This document shows, piece by piece, positions 15,381-24,687 of a stretch of DNA of 64,000 nucleotides. Location of the stretch: NCBI RefSeq assembly GCF_040947875.1, contig NZ_JBFRXN010000002.1, forward strand, positions 248,001 through 312,000. The letters run 5' to 3'. The stretch is from Pseudomonas sp. MYb118 (GTDB lineage: Bacteria > Pseudomonadota > Gammaproteobacteria > Pseudomonadales > Pseudomonadaceae). The translations under genes were made by a program, and so were the position numbers. A model generated the notes under the pieces. The model was given only the letters and a program-made list of their open reading frames with translations. It had not been told where the DNA came from and did no database searches. Numbering within the stretch: the stretch's first letter is position 1; the number at the start of each line of letters is the position of its first letter.

Positions 15381-16994
15381 ATGGCAACTCCTTCCTTCAG
15401 CACCGCCCAGGCCCCTGCCAGCAGCGGCCGGCCGCAACTCGACAAGAAACCCAGCGCCTTCACCCTGGTGATTTTCTTCGGTGTCCTGGCCAGCGGCCTG
15501 TTGTTCACCGCCTACAGCCTGATGCACGACATGCACGAACTCGGCACGGTGGTCACCACCTGGACGCCGTTCCTGTTGCTGGGCGTGGCGCTGCTGATCG
15601 CCCTGGGCTTCGAGTTCGTCAACGGCTTCCATGACACCGCCAACGCCGTGGCCACGGTGATCTACACCAACTCGATGCCGCCCAACTTCGCGGTGGCGTG
15701 GTCGGGCTTTTTCAACTTCCTCGGCGTGCTGCTGTCCAGCGGCGCGGTGGCGTTCGGCATCATCGCCCTGCTGCCCGTGGAGCTGATTCTGCAAGTCGGT
15801 TCGTCCGCCGGTTTCGCCATGATCTTCGCCCTGCTGATCGCCGCGATCCTGTGGAACCTCGGCACCTGGTGGCTGGGCTTGCCGGCCTCGTCGTCGCACA
15901 CGCTGATCGGTTCGATCATCGGCGTCGGCGTGGCCAACGCGCTGATGCACGGGCGCGACGGCACTAGCGGCGTGGACTGGGCGCAGGCGACCAAGATCGG
16001 TTATGCGTTGCTGCTGTCGCCGCTGGTGGGGTTCGGTTTTGCCGCGCTGTTGCTGCTGGCCCTGCGCGCCTTCGTCAAGAACCGCTCGCTGTACAAGGCG
16101 CCGGAAGGCAACACGCCGCCACCGTGGTGGATCCGCGGCATGTTGATCGTGACCTGCACCGGTGTGTCGTTCGCCCACGGTTCCAACGACGGCCAGAAGG
16201 GCATGGGCCTGATCATGCTGATCCTGGTGGGTACCCTGCCGATGGCCTACGCGCTGAACCGCACCATGCCGGCCGATCAGTCGCTGCAGTTTGCCGCCGT
16301 GGCCGAAGTCACCCAGCAGGCGCTGGTCAAGCATTCGCCGCAGGCAGCACCGGCCGATCCGCGCCCGGTGCTGTCCGCTTACGTGAGTACCAAGCAGGTC
16401 ACGCCACAACTGGTGCCGGCGCTGGCTGCGCTGACCGGCAACATCGGCTCGGCGGTCAAGGGCTACGGCTCGTTGTCCAAGGTGCCGGCGGAGTCCGTGG
16501 GCAACGTGCGTAACGACATGTACCTGACCAGCGAAACCATTCGCCTGATGGACAAGAACAAGGTCGGCAACTTCGACGCCGACACCACGGCCAACCTGCA
16601 ACTGTTCAAGCAGCAGATCGACAACGCCACACGCTTCATTCCGCTGTGGGTGAAGATCGCCGTGGCGATTGCCCTGGGCCTGGGCACCATGGTCGGCTGG
16701 AAACGCATCGTGGTGACGGTCGGCGAAAAGATCGGCAAGACCCACCTGACCTACGCCCAGGGCGCGTCGGCCGAAACCGTGGCGATGCTGACCATCGGCG
16801 CGGCGGACATGTTCGGCCTGCCGGTGTCGACCACCCACGTGCTGTCCTCGGGCGTGGCCGGGACCATGGTCGCCAACGGCGGCGGCTTGCAGATGAAGAC
16901 CATCCGCAACCTGGTGATGGCCTGGGTGCTGACCTTGCCGGCGGCGATCGTGTTGTCGGGGAGTTTGTATTGGCTTTTTACCCAGATCTTCTAG
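15381..16994 (+). CDS. pitA: PiT-family low-affinity inorganic phosphate transporter
   Basis: 537 aa with about ten membrane segments. Both duplicated PiT signatures are present: GFEFVNGFHDTANAVATVIY near residue 75 and VSFAHGSNDGQKGMGL near 270, with the late motif LPVSTTHVLSSGVAGTM. It imports phosphate as a metal-phosphate complex with protons. A large soluble loop (about 300-420) separates the two halves, as in bacterial PitA/PitB. Monocistronic. The symbol is by family; PitB would look the same here. Confidence 0.9.
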   Translation: MATPSFSTAQAPASSGRPQLDKKPSAFTLVIFFGVLASGLLFTAYSLMHDMHELGTVVTTWTPFLLLGVALLIALGFEFVNGFHDTANAVATVIYTNSMPPNFAVAWSGFFNFLGVLLSSGAVAFGIIALLPVELILQVGSSAGFAMIFALLIAAILWNLGTWWLGLPASSSHTLIGSIIGVGVANALMHGRDGTSGVDWAQATKIGYALLLSPLVGFGFAALLLLALRAFVKNRSLYKAPEGNTPPPWWIRGMLIVTCTGVSFAHGSNDGQKGMGLIMLILVGTLPMAYALNRTMPADQSLQFAAVAEVTQQALVKHSPQAAPADPRPVLSAYVSTKQVTPQLVPALAALTGNIGSAVKGYGSLSKVPAESVGNVRNDMYLTSETIRLMDKNKVGNFDADTTANLQLFKQQIDNATRFIPLWVKIAVAIALGLGTMVGWKRIVVTVGEKIGKTHLTYAQGASAETVAMLTIGAADMFGLPVSTTHVLSSGVAGTMVANGGGLQMKTIRNLVMAWVLTLPAAIVLSGSLYWLFTQIF

Positions 16995-17007
16995 ACACCT
17001 GATCCCC

Positions 17008-17095
17008 TGTAGGAGCGAGCTTGCTCGCGATGCGGTATGTCAGATACATATGCGTCGGCTGACACACCGCTTCGCGAGCAAGCTCGCTCCTACAG
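17008..17095. repeat. REPIN
   Basis: TGTAGGAGCGAGCTTGCTCG ... CGAGCAAGCTCGCTCCTACA, between the convergent pit and PACE genes; serves as the only hairpin there. Confidence 0.92.
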
Positions 17096-17119
17096 GGGGT
17101 CGTCACTGGGGGGCGGGGT

Positions 17120-17542
17120 TCAGGCACCGACCATCCGCGCCCGCATCACGTCGTAACCCCAGTGGTAGACGTAGGTGTACGGCAAGAAAAACAGCAGCAC
17201 GCCGATGTCCATCACGAACGCCTGCAACAGGCTGACGTCCAGCCACCAGGCGATCAGCGGCACGCCGACCGCCACCAGGCCACCTTCGAACAGCAATGCG
17301 TGCACCACCCGCGTCCAGGCGTTGTGGACGATGGCAAAGCGCTGCAACACGCGGTCGAACACGCCGTTGAACACCACGTTCCAGCCTAGGGCGAGGAAGG
17401 CCAGCGCCATGGTTACCGCGCCCATGTCGAGCATCGGTTTGTCCATGATCCAGGCCAGCAGCGGCGTACAGATCAGGATCGCCAGCAGTTCGAAGCCGAT
17501 AGCCTGGCAGATGCGTTCGGTAAGGGATTTGCGGGTGTTCAT
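17120..17542 (-). CDS. PACE-family efflux transporter
   Basis: 140 aa from MNTRKSLTERICQAIGFE; longer upstream frames run through the divergent LysR gene and are shadows. Two repeated bacterial-transmembrane-pair units, four helices in all: GFELLAILICTPLLAW / MALAFLALGWNVVFNGVFDR, then HALLFEGGLVAVGVPLIAWW / FVMDIGVLLFFLPYTYVYHW. The second pair shows the E..G and Y.Y.W..D pattern of AceI-type chlorhexidine exporters. An inner-membrane proton-driven exporter of biocides or polyamines is likely. The divergent LysR gene 90 bp away is its expected regulator, an arrangement common for PACE genes. Confidence 0.93.
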   Translation of the reverse strand: MNTRKSLTERICQAIGFELLAILICTPLLAWIMDKPMLDMGAVTMALAFLALGWNVVFNGVFDRVLQRFAIVHNAWTRVVHALLFEGGLVAVGVPLIAWWLDVSLLQAFVMDIGVLLFFLPYTYVYHWGYDVMRARMVGA

Positions 17543-17632
17543 GACCTGCGCTCCGTGAGTGAATGTGGTTGTCATCATCCCTTCCCACACCGATACTTCA
17601 TAACCAATAACCATCGAGCAAGGCGATAGTTC

Positions 17633-18487
17633 ATGGCCTCCCAGGAAGTGTTGCAGGCGTTCGTCCAGGCGGCGACCCAAGGTTCGTTTTCGGCGGCGGC
17701 GCGCAAGCTCGGGCGCAGTCAGTCGACCGTCAGCGCGGCGGTGGCGAGCCTGGAGATCGACCTCGACCTGATCCTGTTCGACCGCAGCAGCCGCAAACCG
17801 ACGCTGACCCCGGCCGGGCATGTGATGTTGCAGCGCGCCGAGGAAATCCTCGCCGCCACCAGTCGCTTGGAGATGAGCGCCAGCCAGTTGGCCCAAGGGG
17901 TGGAGCCGAAGCTGACGGTGGCGATGTCCGACACCTATCAATCGGACCGTTTCGAGGCGGCGCTCAGTGCCTTCGAGCAGCGTTACCCGGAGCTGGAATT
18001 CGAATGTCTGATCGCCGAATGCGACGACCTGATCGCCCTGGTGCAAAGCGGCCGGGCCCAGGTGGCGTTCGCCGAGCAGCAGCCCAGTTATCCGCCGGAC
18101 CTGGAAAGCGCCACGGTGCAGGAACGCACGGACATTGCCTTGTTCGTGTCCCGCGATCATCCGCTGGCGGCGCTATCGGGCATCGACCAGGCGGAGTTGC
18201 AGCAGCACCGCGAATTGCGCCTGGCGGCCATCGTCAACCCGTACGAAACCCGCGCCAAGGGGCGAGTGTGGTCAGCGCCCAGTTACCTGATGCTGCTGGA
18301 AATGGCCGAGGGTGGCTTTGGCTGGGCGCCACTGCCGCGCTGGCTGGTCGGGCGCTTCGGCGCCGGGACCTTGCAGGAGCTGGACGTGCGCGGCTGGCCC
18401 AAGCCGCTGTTCGTCGATGCGCTGTGGTCGCGCCTGCACCCACCGGGGCCGGCGGGGAGTTGGTTGTTGGGGAAAATGTTGGAGTGA
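17633..18487 (+). CDS. LysR-family regulator of the PACE gene
   Basis: 284 aa. The N-terminal HTH (residues 3-62: LQAFVQAATQGSFSAAARKL then GRSQSTVSAAVASLE) and effector domain (about 88-280) are complete. It starts 90 bp from the divergent PACE exporter, so it is the likely activator. Effector unknown, but for such pairs it is usually a substrate of the pump. Confidence 0.9.
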   Translation: MASQEVLQAFVQAATQGSFSAAARKLGRSQSTVSAAVASLEIDLDLILFDRSSRKPTLTPAGHVMLQRAEEILAATSRLEMSASQLAQGVEPKLTVAMSDTYQSDRFEAALSAFEQRYPELEFECLIAECDDLIALVQSGRAQVAFAEQQPSYPPDLESATVQERTDIALFVSRDHPLAALSGIDQAELQQHRELRLAAIVNPYETRAKGRVWSAPSYLMLLEMAEGGFGWAPLPRWLVGRFGAGTLQELDVRGWPKPLFVDALWSRLHPPGPAGSWLLGKMLE

Positions 18488-18529
18488 AGGGCCTTGGGAC
18501 CTTATCACTTTATGTACACCGGGGATCCC

Positions 18530-18620
18530 TGTGGGAGCGGGCTTGCTCGCGAAGGGGCCCGCCCATCCAACATAATGGGTGACTGACACGACGCCTTCGC
18601 GAGCAAGCCCGCTCCCACAG
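18530..18620. repeat. REPIN
   Basis: TGTGGGAGCGGGCTTGCTCG ... CGAGCAAGCCCGCTCCCACA, after the LysR stop. Confidence 0.92.
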
Positions 18621-18660
18621 GGTCGCTGGGTGTCCTTGAGGTTGTGTTCGACGCAAGACC

Positions 18661-18685
18661 GTGTGGGAGCGAGCCTGCTCGCGAT
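18661..18685 (+). repeat. single REP
   Basis: TGTGGGAGCGAGCCTGCTCG plus CGATG, just beyond the stop of the convergent ECF sigma gene. Confidence 0.88.
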
Positions 18686-18703
18686 GGGGCCAGCACATTC
18701 ACC

Positions 18704-19939
18704 TCACTCCAACCCCTTGATCCGCCCCTCTATAAACCGCCGCTCCGGCACCTGCTGAGTCAATGCCAACGCCCGCTCATACGCCGCTCGCGCATCCTCC
18801 ACCCGCCCCAACTGCCGACAGAACTCCGCCCGCGCCGAGTGCGCCAGGTGATAGTCCTGCAAATCCCCTCGCGCAAGAATCGCCTCGACCAGCGTCAGCC
18901 CCGCCAATGGCCCATCGCGCTTGGCAATCGCCACCGCGCGGTTCAGTTCGATCACCGGCGACGGCATCGCCGCCAGCAACACTCCGTACAACCCGACGAT
19001 CTGTTCCCAATCGGTCTCCTCTGCCGTCGCCGCCTCGGCGTGCACCGCCGAGATCGCCGCTTGCAGGCAGTAAGGCCCGAAGCGACGCATGCCCAGGGCC
19101 CGCTCGATCAATGCACAACCTTCGGCAATCATGTCGGCATCCCACAAGGACCGATCCTGTTCATCCAGCAGGATCAACTCACCACTGGGCGAGGTGCGTG
19201 CCGTGCGCCGCGACTCATGCAACAGCATCATCGCCAGCAGACCCATCACTTCGGGCTCGGGCAACAGTTCCATCAACAAGCGCCCGAGGCGGATCGCTTC
19301 GCGGGTCAGTTCCTCGCGGGTCAACTCGCTGCCCACCGACGCCGAGTAACCTTCGTTGAACACCAGGTAAATCACCCGCAACACGCTGTCGAGCCGTTCG
19401 GGCAACTCGGCCAGGGTCGGCACCTGATAGGGGATTTTCGCGTCGCGAATCTTCGCCTTGGCGCGCACGATGCGCTGGGCAATGGTCGCCGGCGCACAGA
19501 GAAAGGCCTGTGCTATTTCCTCGGTGGTCAGGTCGCAGACTTCACGCAGTGTCAGCGGCACCTGGGCGTCCGCCGCCAGGGCCGGGTGGCAGCAGGTGAA
19601 AATCAGGCGCAGGCGGTCGTCTTCCACATCGTCGTCACTCCAGTCGCTCTGTTCCAGCGCCTCGGCCTGGGCGATCAACAGCGGTCGGGAGGCGGCAAAG
19701 CGCGCGCGCCGGCGCAGCACGTCGATGGCCTTGAAGCGCCCGGTGGACACCAGCCAGGTGCGCGGGTTGTCCGGCACACCGTCGCGCTGCCAGCGTTCGA
19801 CCGCGACGAAAAACGCCTCGTGCAGCGCCTCTTCGGCCAGGTCGAAATCGCCAAGCAAGCGGATCAGGGTCGCCAGAATGCGCCGCGATTCCTCGCGGTA
19901 CACCTGCTCGACCCGGGCCTTGACTGACATCCCGCTCAT
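18704..19939 (-). CDS. ECF42-type RNA polymerase sigma factor with long C-terminal extension
   Basis: 411 aa, about twice a normal ECF sigma. Region 2 is at about 10-75 (LIRLLGDFDLAEEALHEAFF) and region 4 at about 115-170 (PLTLREVCDLTTEEIAQAFL). An alpha-helical extension of about 230 residues of TPR-like helices follows (DUF6596 part: YLVFNEGYSAS..., LMELLPEPEVMGLLAMMLLH, NRAVAIAKRDGPLAGL). This architecture plus a DGPF/YciI gene directly upstream defines the ECF42 group, which has no anti-sigma factor and is thought to use the extension and the partner proteins for control. ATG at 19930 is an alternative start. Third gene of a three-gene operon. Confidence 0.92.
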   Translation of the reverse strand: MSGMSVKARVEQVYREESRRILATLIRLLGDFDLAEEALHEAFFVAVERWQRDGVPDNPRTWLVSTGRFKAIDVLRRRARFAASRPLLIAQAEALEQSDWSDDDVEDDRLRLIFTCCHPALAADAQVPLTLREVCDLTTEEIAQAFLCAPATIAQRIVRAKAKIRDAKIPYQVPTLAELPERLDSVLRVIYLVFNEGYSASVGSELTREELTREAIRLGRLLMELLPEPEVMGLLAMMLLHESRRTARTSPSGELILLDEQDRSLWDADMIAEGCALIERALGMRRFGPYCLQAAISAVHAEAATAEETDWEQIVGLYGVLLAAMPSPVIELNRAVAIAKRDGPLAGLTLVEAILARGDLQDYHLAHSARAEFCRQLGRVEDARAAYERALALTQQVPERRFIEGRIKGLE

Positions 19940-19953
19940 CGGTGGCGCATGCC

Positions 19954-20304
19954 TTAACCCTCAAGGTTCAATTGACGGACGGGGCGCACCTCGACGCAAC
20001 CGACCCGGGCCGCCGGAATGTGCCCGGCGACCTGCAGGGCTTCGTTAAGGTCCTTGACGTCGATCAGGTAGAAACCGGCCAGTTGCTCCTTGGTTTCGGC
20101 GAACGGGCCGTCGGTGATCGACAGCTTGCCGTTGCGCATGCGCACCGTGGTGGCGGTCTGCACCGACTCCAGCGCCTCGGCCGCCAGCATCCGGCCGCTG
20201 CCCTGAATCGACTCGGCGTAAGCCATGCACTCGGCGTCCTTGGGGCTTTCGGGCAGGGAGTGCAGCTCCTGCTCGTTGCTGTAGACCAGGCATAGATACT
20301 TCAT
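19954..20304 (-). CDS. YciI/DGPF-domain protein, ECF42 partner
   Basis: 116 aa, MKYLCLVYSNEQELHSLPES. The family motifs GRMLAAEAL and the namesake DGPFAETKEQLAGFYLIDVK are present. A ferredoxin-like fold; enzymatic role unproven. It lies 14 bp upstream of the sigma factor gene and 21 bp after the SnoaL-like gene, so all three are co-transcribed. DGPF proteins are the hallmark neighbours of ECF41/ECF42 sigma factors. Confidence 0.92.
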   Translation of the reverse strand: MKYLCLVYSNEQELHSLPESPKDAECMAYAESIQGSGRMLAAEALESVQTATTVRMRNGKLSITDGPFAETKEQLAGFYLIDVKDLNEALQVAGHIPAARVGCVEVRPVRQLNLEG

Positions 20305-20325
20305 GGGGCTCTCCGCATCAGACCG

Positions 20326-20751
20326 TCAGGGCTTCAAGTCGAACAGCGCCGTGCCGCTCTGCATGTCGAACGGCGCCGACCAGTGTTCATGGACAATGCG
20401 CCATTGCCCGCCGTCGCGCCGATAGCAGGCGGTCACCCGCATCCAGCAGGCCTGGACTTCGCCCTGCTCGTTGGCCCCGCCGCAATGGGCCAGCCAGTGG
20501 GCGAACGCGATGTGCTCGTCGGCGACGACGTTCATGTGGTCGAAGTCGAACGTGTGCGGGCCCTGGCACATTTCCATGCATTCGAGCCAGTGCGCCCGAT
20601 AGGCCGCCTTGCCGCGAAATTGCAGGGCCTTGACCGCATCGAAGGAGACGATGTCGTCGCCATACAGGGCCATGATCTTATCGACATCCTTGGCCATCAC
20701 TGCCTGGCGATAGGTGTCGATCAATTTCTCGATTTCGTGGGTCGCGCTCAT
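20326..20751 (-). CDS. SnoaL-like / NTF2-fold protein
   Basis: 141 aa from MSATHEIEKLIDTYRQAVMA, with a GGAG-type site upstream; the ATG at 20784 is less likely. An NTF2-like cone fold: DVDKIMALYGDDIVSFDAVK, LQFRGKAAYRAHWLECM, and the closing segment VTACYRRDGGQWRIVHEHWS. Such proteins bind small hydrophobic ligands or act as isomerases. First gene of the operon with the DGPF protein and ECF42 sigma factor, and thus probably part of the response that the sigma factor controls. Confidence 0.88.
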   Translation of the reverse strand: MSATHEIEKLIDTYRQAVMAKDVDKIMALYGDDIVSFDAVKALQFRGKAAYRAHWLECMEMCQGPHTFDFDHMNVVADEHIAFAHWLAHCGGANEQGEVQACWMRVTACYRRDGGQWRIVHEHWSAPFDMQSGTALFDLKP

Positions 20752-20892
20752 GGTGGTTCTCCGCTGCTTTTGTTGTGAAGACATCCCTAGTCGTCTGGAG
20801 ATCCTGCAATTCGACAGTTGAAATAAAAGTAATCCAAATCTTCAGAGTCGCTAGAATTCGAGCCTCTTCCATGTAGGAAAAAGGACAATCCC

Positions 20893-21378
20893 ATGTCAGC
20901 AAAGCTCGTTTCTTACGACAGCCTGAACCCGCGACAGAGACAGCAGGTCGAGGCCATCGAAGTTCATCAGGATCAGATCAAGTTTTCCGGCGACATTCAC
21001 GGCGCCTTGCACACGCTGCTGTCCAAACCGGGGCCTGGGGTCAAGGGTTTTGCCCTGCTGGCCGAAGACGTGCCGGTGGCCTTCCTGCTGCTCAAGCGCC
21101 CACCCGCCCTGCCCGTCTGGGCCGATGAACACAGCGCCACGTTGCACGCGCTGCAAGTCGACCAGCGTCAGCAGGGCAAGGGTTACGGCAAGGCGTGCCT
21201 GCTGGCGCTGCCCGCAGTGGCGCGCGAGGCGTGGCCGGAGATCAGGGGGTTGGAGTTGTCGGTGGATGCGGACAATGCGCAGGCGATCGGGCTGTATGCC
21301 AAGTATGGTTTTGTCGACAGCGGCGAGGCGTACAAGGGGCGGATTGGGTATGAGCGGCGGATGGGGATGAGTTTCTAA
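20893..21378 (+). CDS. GNAT-family N-acetyltransferase
   Basis: 161 aa. Acetyl-CoA binding motif A is VDQRQQGKGYGKACLLALP (residues about 96-114), and motif B is the usual N-A-x-x-L-Y-x-K-x-G-F: NAQAIGLYAKYGFVDSGE. No DNA-binding domain. Divergent from the ECF42 operon across 140 bp. Substrate unknown. Confidence 0.9.
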   Translation: MSAKLVSYDSLNPRQRQQVEAIEVHQDQIKFSGDIHGALHTLLSKPGPGVKGFALLAEDVPVAFLLLKRPPALPVWADEHSATLHALQVDQRQQGKGYGKACLLALPAVAREAWPEIRGLELSVDADNAQAIGLYAKYGFVDSGEAYKGRIGYERRMGMSF

Positions 21379-21396
21379 ACCCGCCCCCAATACAAA

Positions 21397-21500
21397 TGTG
21401 GGAGCGAGCCTGCTCCGGGCGGCGCTCCGACGATTGCGCTCTGCCTGTCAGATGTTCAGTGACTGACACGACGCCATCGCGAGCAGGCTCGCTCCCACAG
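21397..21500. repeat. REPIN with altered left arm
   Basis: The left arm starts normally (TGTGGGAGCGAGCCTGCTC), then continues CGGGCGGCGCTCCGACGATT in place of GCGAT. The right arm CGAGCAGGCTCGCTCCCACA is normal. A variant arm of another type is at 43093-43132. Confidence 0.85.
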
Positions 21501-21518
21501 TAAAAATGCTGTGGAGGC

Positions 21519-22007
21519 TCAGAGACTCAATACCATCTCATGCCAAGCCATCCCGCCATGGTCCGACGCCGAGGGCTTGATATAGGCAAAGCCGAAGCCG
21601 GCGTACAGCGGGATGTGCCGTTCCTTGCACATCAGGTGAATGGTCGCCTTGCCCAGGCCGCGCATGCGTTCGATGAATTCGCTCATCAGGCGCTTGGCCA
21701 GGCCCTGGCCCTGGAAGTCCGGGTGCACCACCACCGACATGATCACCACATTCGGCCCGGCCGGGTCGTGGCCGATCAGCTCCTTGAAGGCCTCGTCGGA
21801 CATTTCCACCTCGAACGCCGCACCGGAATTGATGAAACCGGCTACAACGCCGTCCACTTCGGCGACGATGAAACCTTCAGGCCAGGTGGCGATGCGTGTG
21901 GCGATTTTCTCACGCGTGGCGGCTTCGTCGCCTTCATAGGCCTGGGTTTCGATGGCGTAGCAGCGGTCCAGGTCGGCGGGCGTGACGTTGCGGATGACGG
22001 TGTTCAT
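21519..22007 (-). CDS. GNAT-family N-acetyltransferase (AANAT-like)
   Basis: 162 aa. Begins MNTVIRNVTPADLDRCYAIE, a typical GNAT opening. Motif A is VVHPDFQGQGLAKRLMSEF (about 101-119); motif B ends IPLYAGFGFAYIKPSASDHG. The 'SDHGGMAWHEM' ending resembles arylalkylamine-acetyltransferase-like bacterial proteins. Soluble and monocistronic, convergent with the preceding GNAT gene. Substrate unknown. Confidence 0.9.
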   Translation of the reverse strand: MNTVIRNVTPADLDRCYAIETQAYEGDEAATREKIATRIATWPEGFIVAEVDGVVAGFINSGAAFEVEMSDEAFKELIGHDPAGPNVVIMSVVVHPDFQGQGLAKRLMSEFIERMRGLGKATIHLMCKERHIPLYAGFGFAYIKPSASDHGGMAWHEMVLSL

Positions 22008-22104
22008 GGCAGCTCGGATTTGGCAGGAAGAAAGCCTGGGATGATAGATCAGCCACCCGGCGACATCGAGAGACGAATCGGCGGATCCGCCTCTCGCTGC
22101 CCTT

Positions 22105-22590
22105 CTACGCCTTGATCGGCAGCCAGATTTCCAGCGTACCGGTGTTGAGCTGCGGATTGAAATCGTCGCTGTAGCGCTCGAACTCCGGGGTCTGCAGCAG
22201 CTCGTGCCCGGACTGCGGCAACCAGGTACCGTGGATGTACTGAAAGACCTGCGGCAATTGGCTCAGCGGCCCCTTGTAGTCGAACACCACGTAACGCTGG
22301 GGCGGAAGTTCGACCCAGCGGTAGGTGTCCGGCAGGTCGTCGAGCTTGCTGATCTCGACACCGGCGATGTAGTCGAATTCGTCGTTGTCGCCGAAATTGC
22401 AGCCGACGCCGTAGGTCTCGCCTCCCACCTGACCAGGAATCCGGCCAATGTGCGGCACGAATTGATCCCAGAGCGTGACGATGTCCTTGACCGTTTGCTG
22501 GTTGAAGCGCCCGCCAAGGCCTGCGATCAATCGGAAGTGTCCATGTTCGATACGTGGTTCAGCCAGTTCGACGGATTTTGGCTCATCCAT
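22105..22590 (-). CDS. GyrI-like / AraC effector-binding domain protein
   Basis: 161 aa from MDEPKSVELAEPRIEHGHFR; the longer frame overlaps the LysE gene and is rejected. This is the small-molecule-binding domain of AraC/GyrI proteins on its own: AGVEISKLDDLPDTYRWVEL, PPQRYVVFDYKGPLSQLPQV and the typical YIHGTWLPQSGHELL then PEFERYSDDF...LEIWLPI. Without a DNA-binding domain it may act as a ligand-binding or gyrase-inhibitor-like protein. It follows the LysE gene by 67 bp on the same strand. Confidence 0.88.
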   Translation of the reverse strand: MDEPKSVELAEPRIEHGHFRLIAGLGGRFNQQTVKDIVTLWDQFVPHIGRIPGQVGGETYGVGCNFGDNDEFDYIAGVEISKLDDLPDTYRWVELPPQRYVVFDYKGPLSQLPQVFQYIHGTWLPQSGHELLQTPEFERYSDDFNPQLNTGTLEIWLPIKA

Positions 22591-22657
22591 GGCTCGACTC
22601 CTGATGCGAAAAAATGGGTTCGGCTGGGAGTATAGAGGCCAAACCCGATTCGCCAAG

Positions 22658-23320
22658 TCAGAGGCTGTGCAACGCCTCCACGGCCGCGGTGCCGACAAAC
22701 TCGTTGTACCCCGATAGGATCACGTACACCGCGAAATAACAGAAGATCGCCGCCGATGCCAGGTACGAGTAACGCAGCAGCTTGTCGCCCAGCAACTTGC
22801 CGCCATGGCTCGCCGCGAAGCATAGGCCGGCCGACCACAACAGCCCGGCACAGAGGAAACCGCCGAGGAACAGCGCCGAACTGAGCGGCCCACCGCCACC
22901 GGAACGGGCAATCAGGGTGCCACCGACCGCCGCGAACCAGAGGATCGCGCTGGGGGACGACATGGCCAGGAAGATCCCGCGAAAGAACTCCTTGCGATGG
23001 GAGTTGTGCCCCACTTCGGCGGTCTCGGCCAGCAGTGCCTCGTGGTGAATCGCCGAATAGATCATCTTCGCCGCAAAGTACACCAGCAGCACCGAGCCAC
23101 CGATCCACAGCACCCAGCGCACGGTTTCGTATTGCAGCAAAACCGTCATGCCGGCCAGCGCCAGCACCGCGTAGATCAGGTCGCCCACGCAGGTGCCCAG
23201 GCCCAGGGCAAAGCCTTGAAAATAGCCGCGCTGCATGGCCAGGGTGATCATGGCGATGTTGGCCACGCCAATGTCCAGGCACAGGGAAAGGCTCAGCAGG
23301 AAGCCGCTGCTAAATTCCAT
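22658..23320 (-). CDS. LysE-family amino acid exporter
   Basis: 220 aa, six hydrophobic segments. Family features: an N-terminal helix LLSLSLCLDIGVANIAMI, a GFALGLGTCVGDLIYAVLALAG segment, and the conserved LAMSSPSAILWFAAVGG around residue 125. Inner-membrane exporter of amino acids or related compounds; specificity unknown. The gene for the GyrI-like protein is downstream and alaC is divergent (140 bp). Confidence 0.9.
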   Translation of the reverse strand: MEFSSGFLLSLSLCLDIGVANIAMITLAMQRGYFQGFALGLGTCVGDLIYAVLALAGMTVLLQYETVRWVLWIGGSVLLVYFAAKMIYSAIHHEALLAETAEVGHNSHRKEFFRGIFLAMSSPSAILWFAAVGGTLIARSGGGGPLSSALFLGGFLCAGLLWSAGLCFAASHGGKLLGDKLLRYSYLASAAIFCYFAVYVILSGYNEFVGTAAVEALHSL

Positions 23321-23459
23321 CGACCGATTTCCTTCGGGAAAAAAATGTTGTCATTGAGGCTGGACAGTCTGTCACAGCTGCCCGTACATTGCGCCCCAGG
23401 CCACCGCAGTGGCCAGCGTCGCTCGGACGGTTCCGGGCGCTTACGTTATCGAGGCAACA

Positions 23460-24674
23460 ATGGCCGAACAAGGTTCGCCGCGCCGCTTTGCGCGCATAGA
23501 TCGACTCCCCCCTTACGTTTTCAATATCACTGCCGAGCTGAAGATGGCCGCCCGTCGTCGTGGTGAAGACATCATCGACTTGAGCATGGGCAACCCCGAC
23601 GGCGCCACCCCGCCGCATATCGTCGAGAAACTGGTGACCGTCGCCCAGCGCGAAGACACCCACGGCTACTCGACGTCCAAGGGTATTCCGCGTCTGCGCC
23701 GGGCGATTTCCAACTGGTACAAGGAACGCTACGAGGTCGAGATCGACCCCGAGAGCGAAGCCATTGTCACCATCGGTTCCAAGGAAGGCCTGGCGCACCT
23801 GATGCTGGCGACCCTGGACCAGGGCGACACCGTGCTGGTGCCCAACCCGAGCTACCCGATTCACATCTACGGCGCGGTAATCGCCGGTGCCCAGGTGCGT
23901 TCGGTGCCGCTGGTGCCGGGTGTGGATTTCTTCGCCGAACTGGAGCGAGCGATTCGCGGTTCGATTCCAAAGCCGAAGATGATGATCCTCGGCTTCCCGT
24001 CCAACCCCACCGCGCAGTGCGTGGAGCTGGATTTCTTCGAACGCGTGATCGCCCTGGCCAAGCAGTATGACGTCCTGGTGGTCCACGACCTGGCTTACGC
24101 CGACATCGTCTACGACGGCTGGAAAGCCCCGTCGATCATGCAAGTGCCGGGTGCCAAGGATATCGCGGTGGAGTTCTTCACCCTGTCCAAGAGCTACAAC
24201 ATGGCGGGCTGGCGCATCGGCTTCATGGTCGGTAACCCGGAGCTGGTCAACGCCCTGGCGCGGATCAAGAGCTACCACGACTACGGCACCTTCACCCCGC
24301 TGCAAGTGGCCGCCATTGCCGCCCTGGAAGGCGACCAGCAATGCGTGCGCGACATCGCCGAGCAATACCGGCAGCGGCGCAACGTGCTGGTCAAGGGCCT
24401 GCATGAGCTGGGCTGGATGGTCGAAAACCCGAAAGCCTCGATGTACGTCTGGGCCAAGATCCCCGAGGCCTATGCGCACCTGGGCTCGCTGGAGTTCGCC
24501 AAGAAGCTGCTGGCCGAGGCCAAGGTCTGCGTCTCGCCGGGCGTGGGTTTCGGTGAGTACGGCGACGACCACGTGCGCTTCGCCCTAATCGAGAACCAGG
24601 ACCGAATCCGCCAGGCTGTGCGGGGGATTCGCGGGATGTTTCGGGCGGATGGGTTGGTGCAGAAAACCAGCTGA
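23460..24674 (+). CDS. alaC: alanine-synthesising aminotransferase (AlaC-like)
   Basis: 404 aa from [20 protein letters not shown]; the frame upstream lacks a good start. Fold-type I PLP enzyme, class I/II: substrate loop [14 protein letters not shown]-phosphate/Tyr region [14 protein letters not shown], conserved Asn in [10 protein letters not shown], Asp in [12 protein letters not shown], and Schiff-base lysine K244 in [14 protein letters not shown]. It should convert pyruvate plus glutamate to alanine. The N-terminus ([16 protein letters not shown]) is that of the AlaC/YfdZ branch. Monocistronic, ending at a REPIN and a bidirectional terminator. Confidence 0.92.
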   Translation: MAEQGSPRRFARIDRLPPYVFNITAELKMAARRRGEDIIDLSMGNPDGATPPHIVEKLVTVAQREDTHGYSTSKGIPRLRRAISNWYKERYEVEIDPESEAIVTIGSKEGLAHLMLATLDQGDTVLVPNPSYPIHIYGAVIAGAQVRSVPLVPGVDFFAELERAIRGSIPKPKMMILGFPSNPTAQCVELDFFERVIALAKQYDVLVVHDLAYADIVYDGWKAPSIMQVPGAKDIAVEFFTLSKSYNMAGWRIGFMVGNPELVNALARIKSYHDYGTFTPLQVAAIAALEGDQQCVRDIAEQYRQRRNVLVKGLHELGWMVENPKASMYVWAKIPEAYAHLGSLEFAKKLLAEAKVCVSPGVGFGEYGDDHVRFALIENQDRIRQAVRGIRGMFRADGLVQKTS

Positions 24675-24687
24675 CACACAGCATTAC

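Noticed and set aside
17120..18160. 346-codon frame apparently joining a regulator-like part to the PACE transporter
   Set aside because: Its first 200 codons are antisense to the LysR gene; only the part from 17542 is the real PACE gene.
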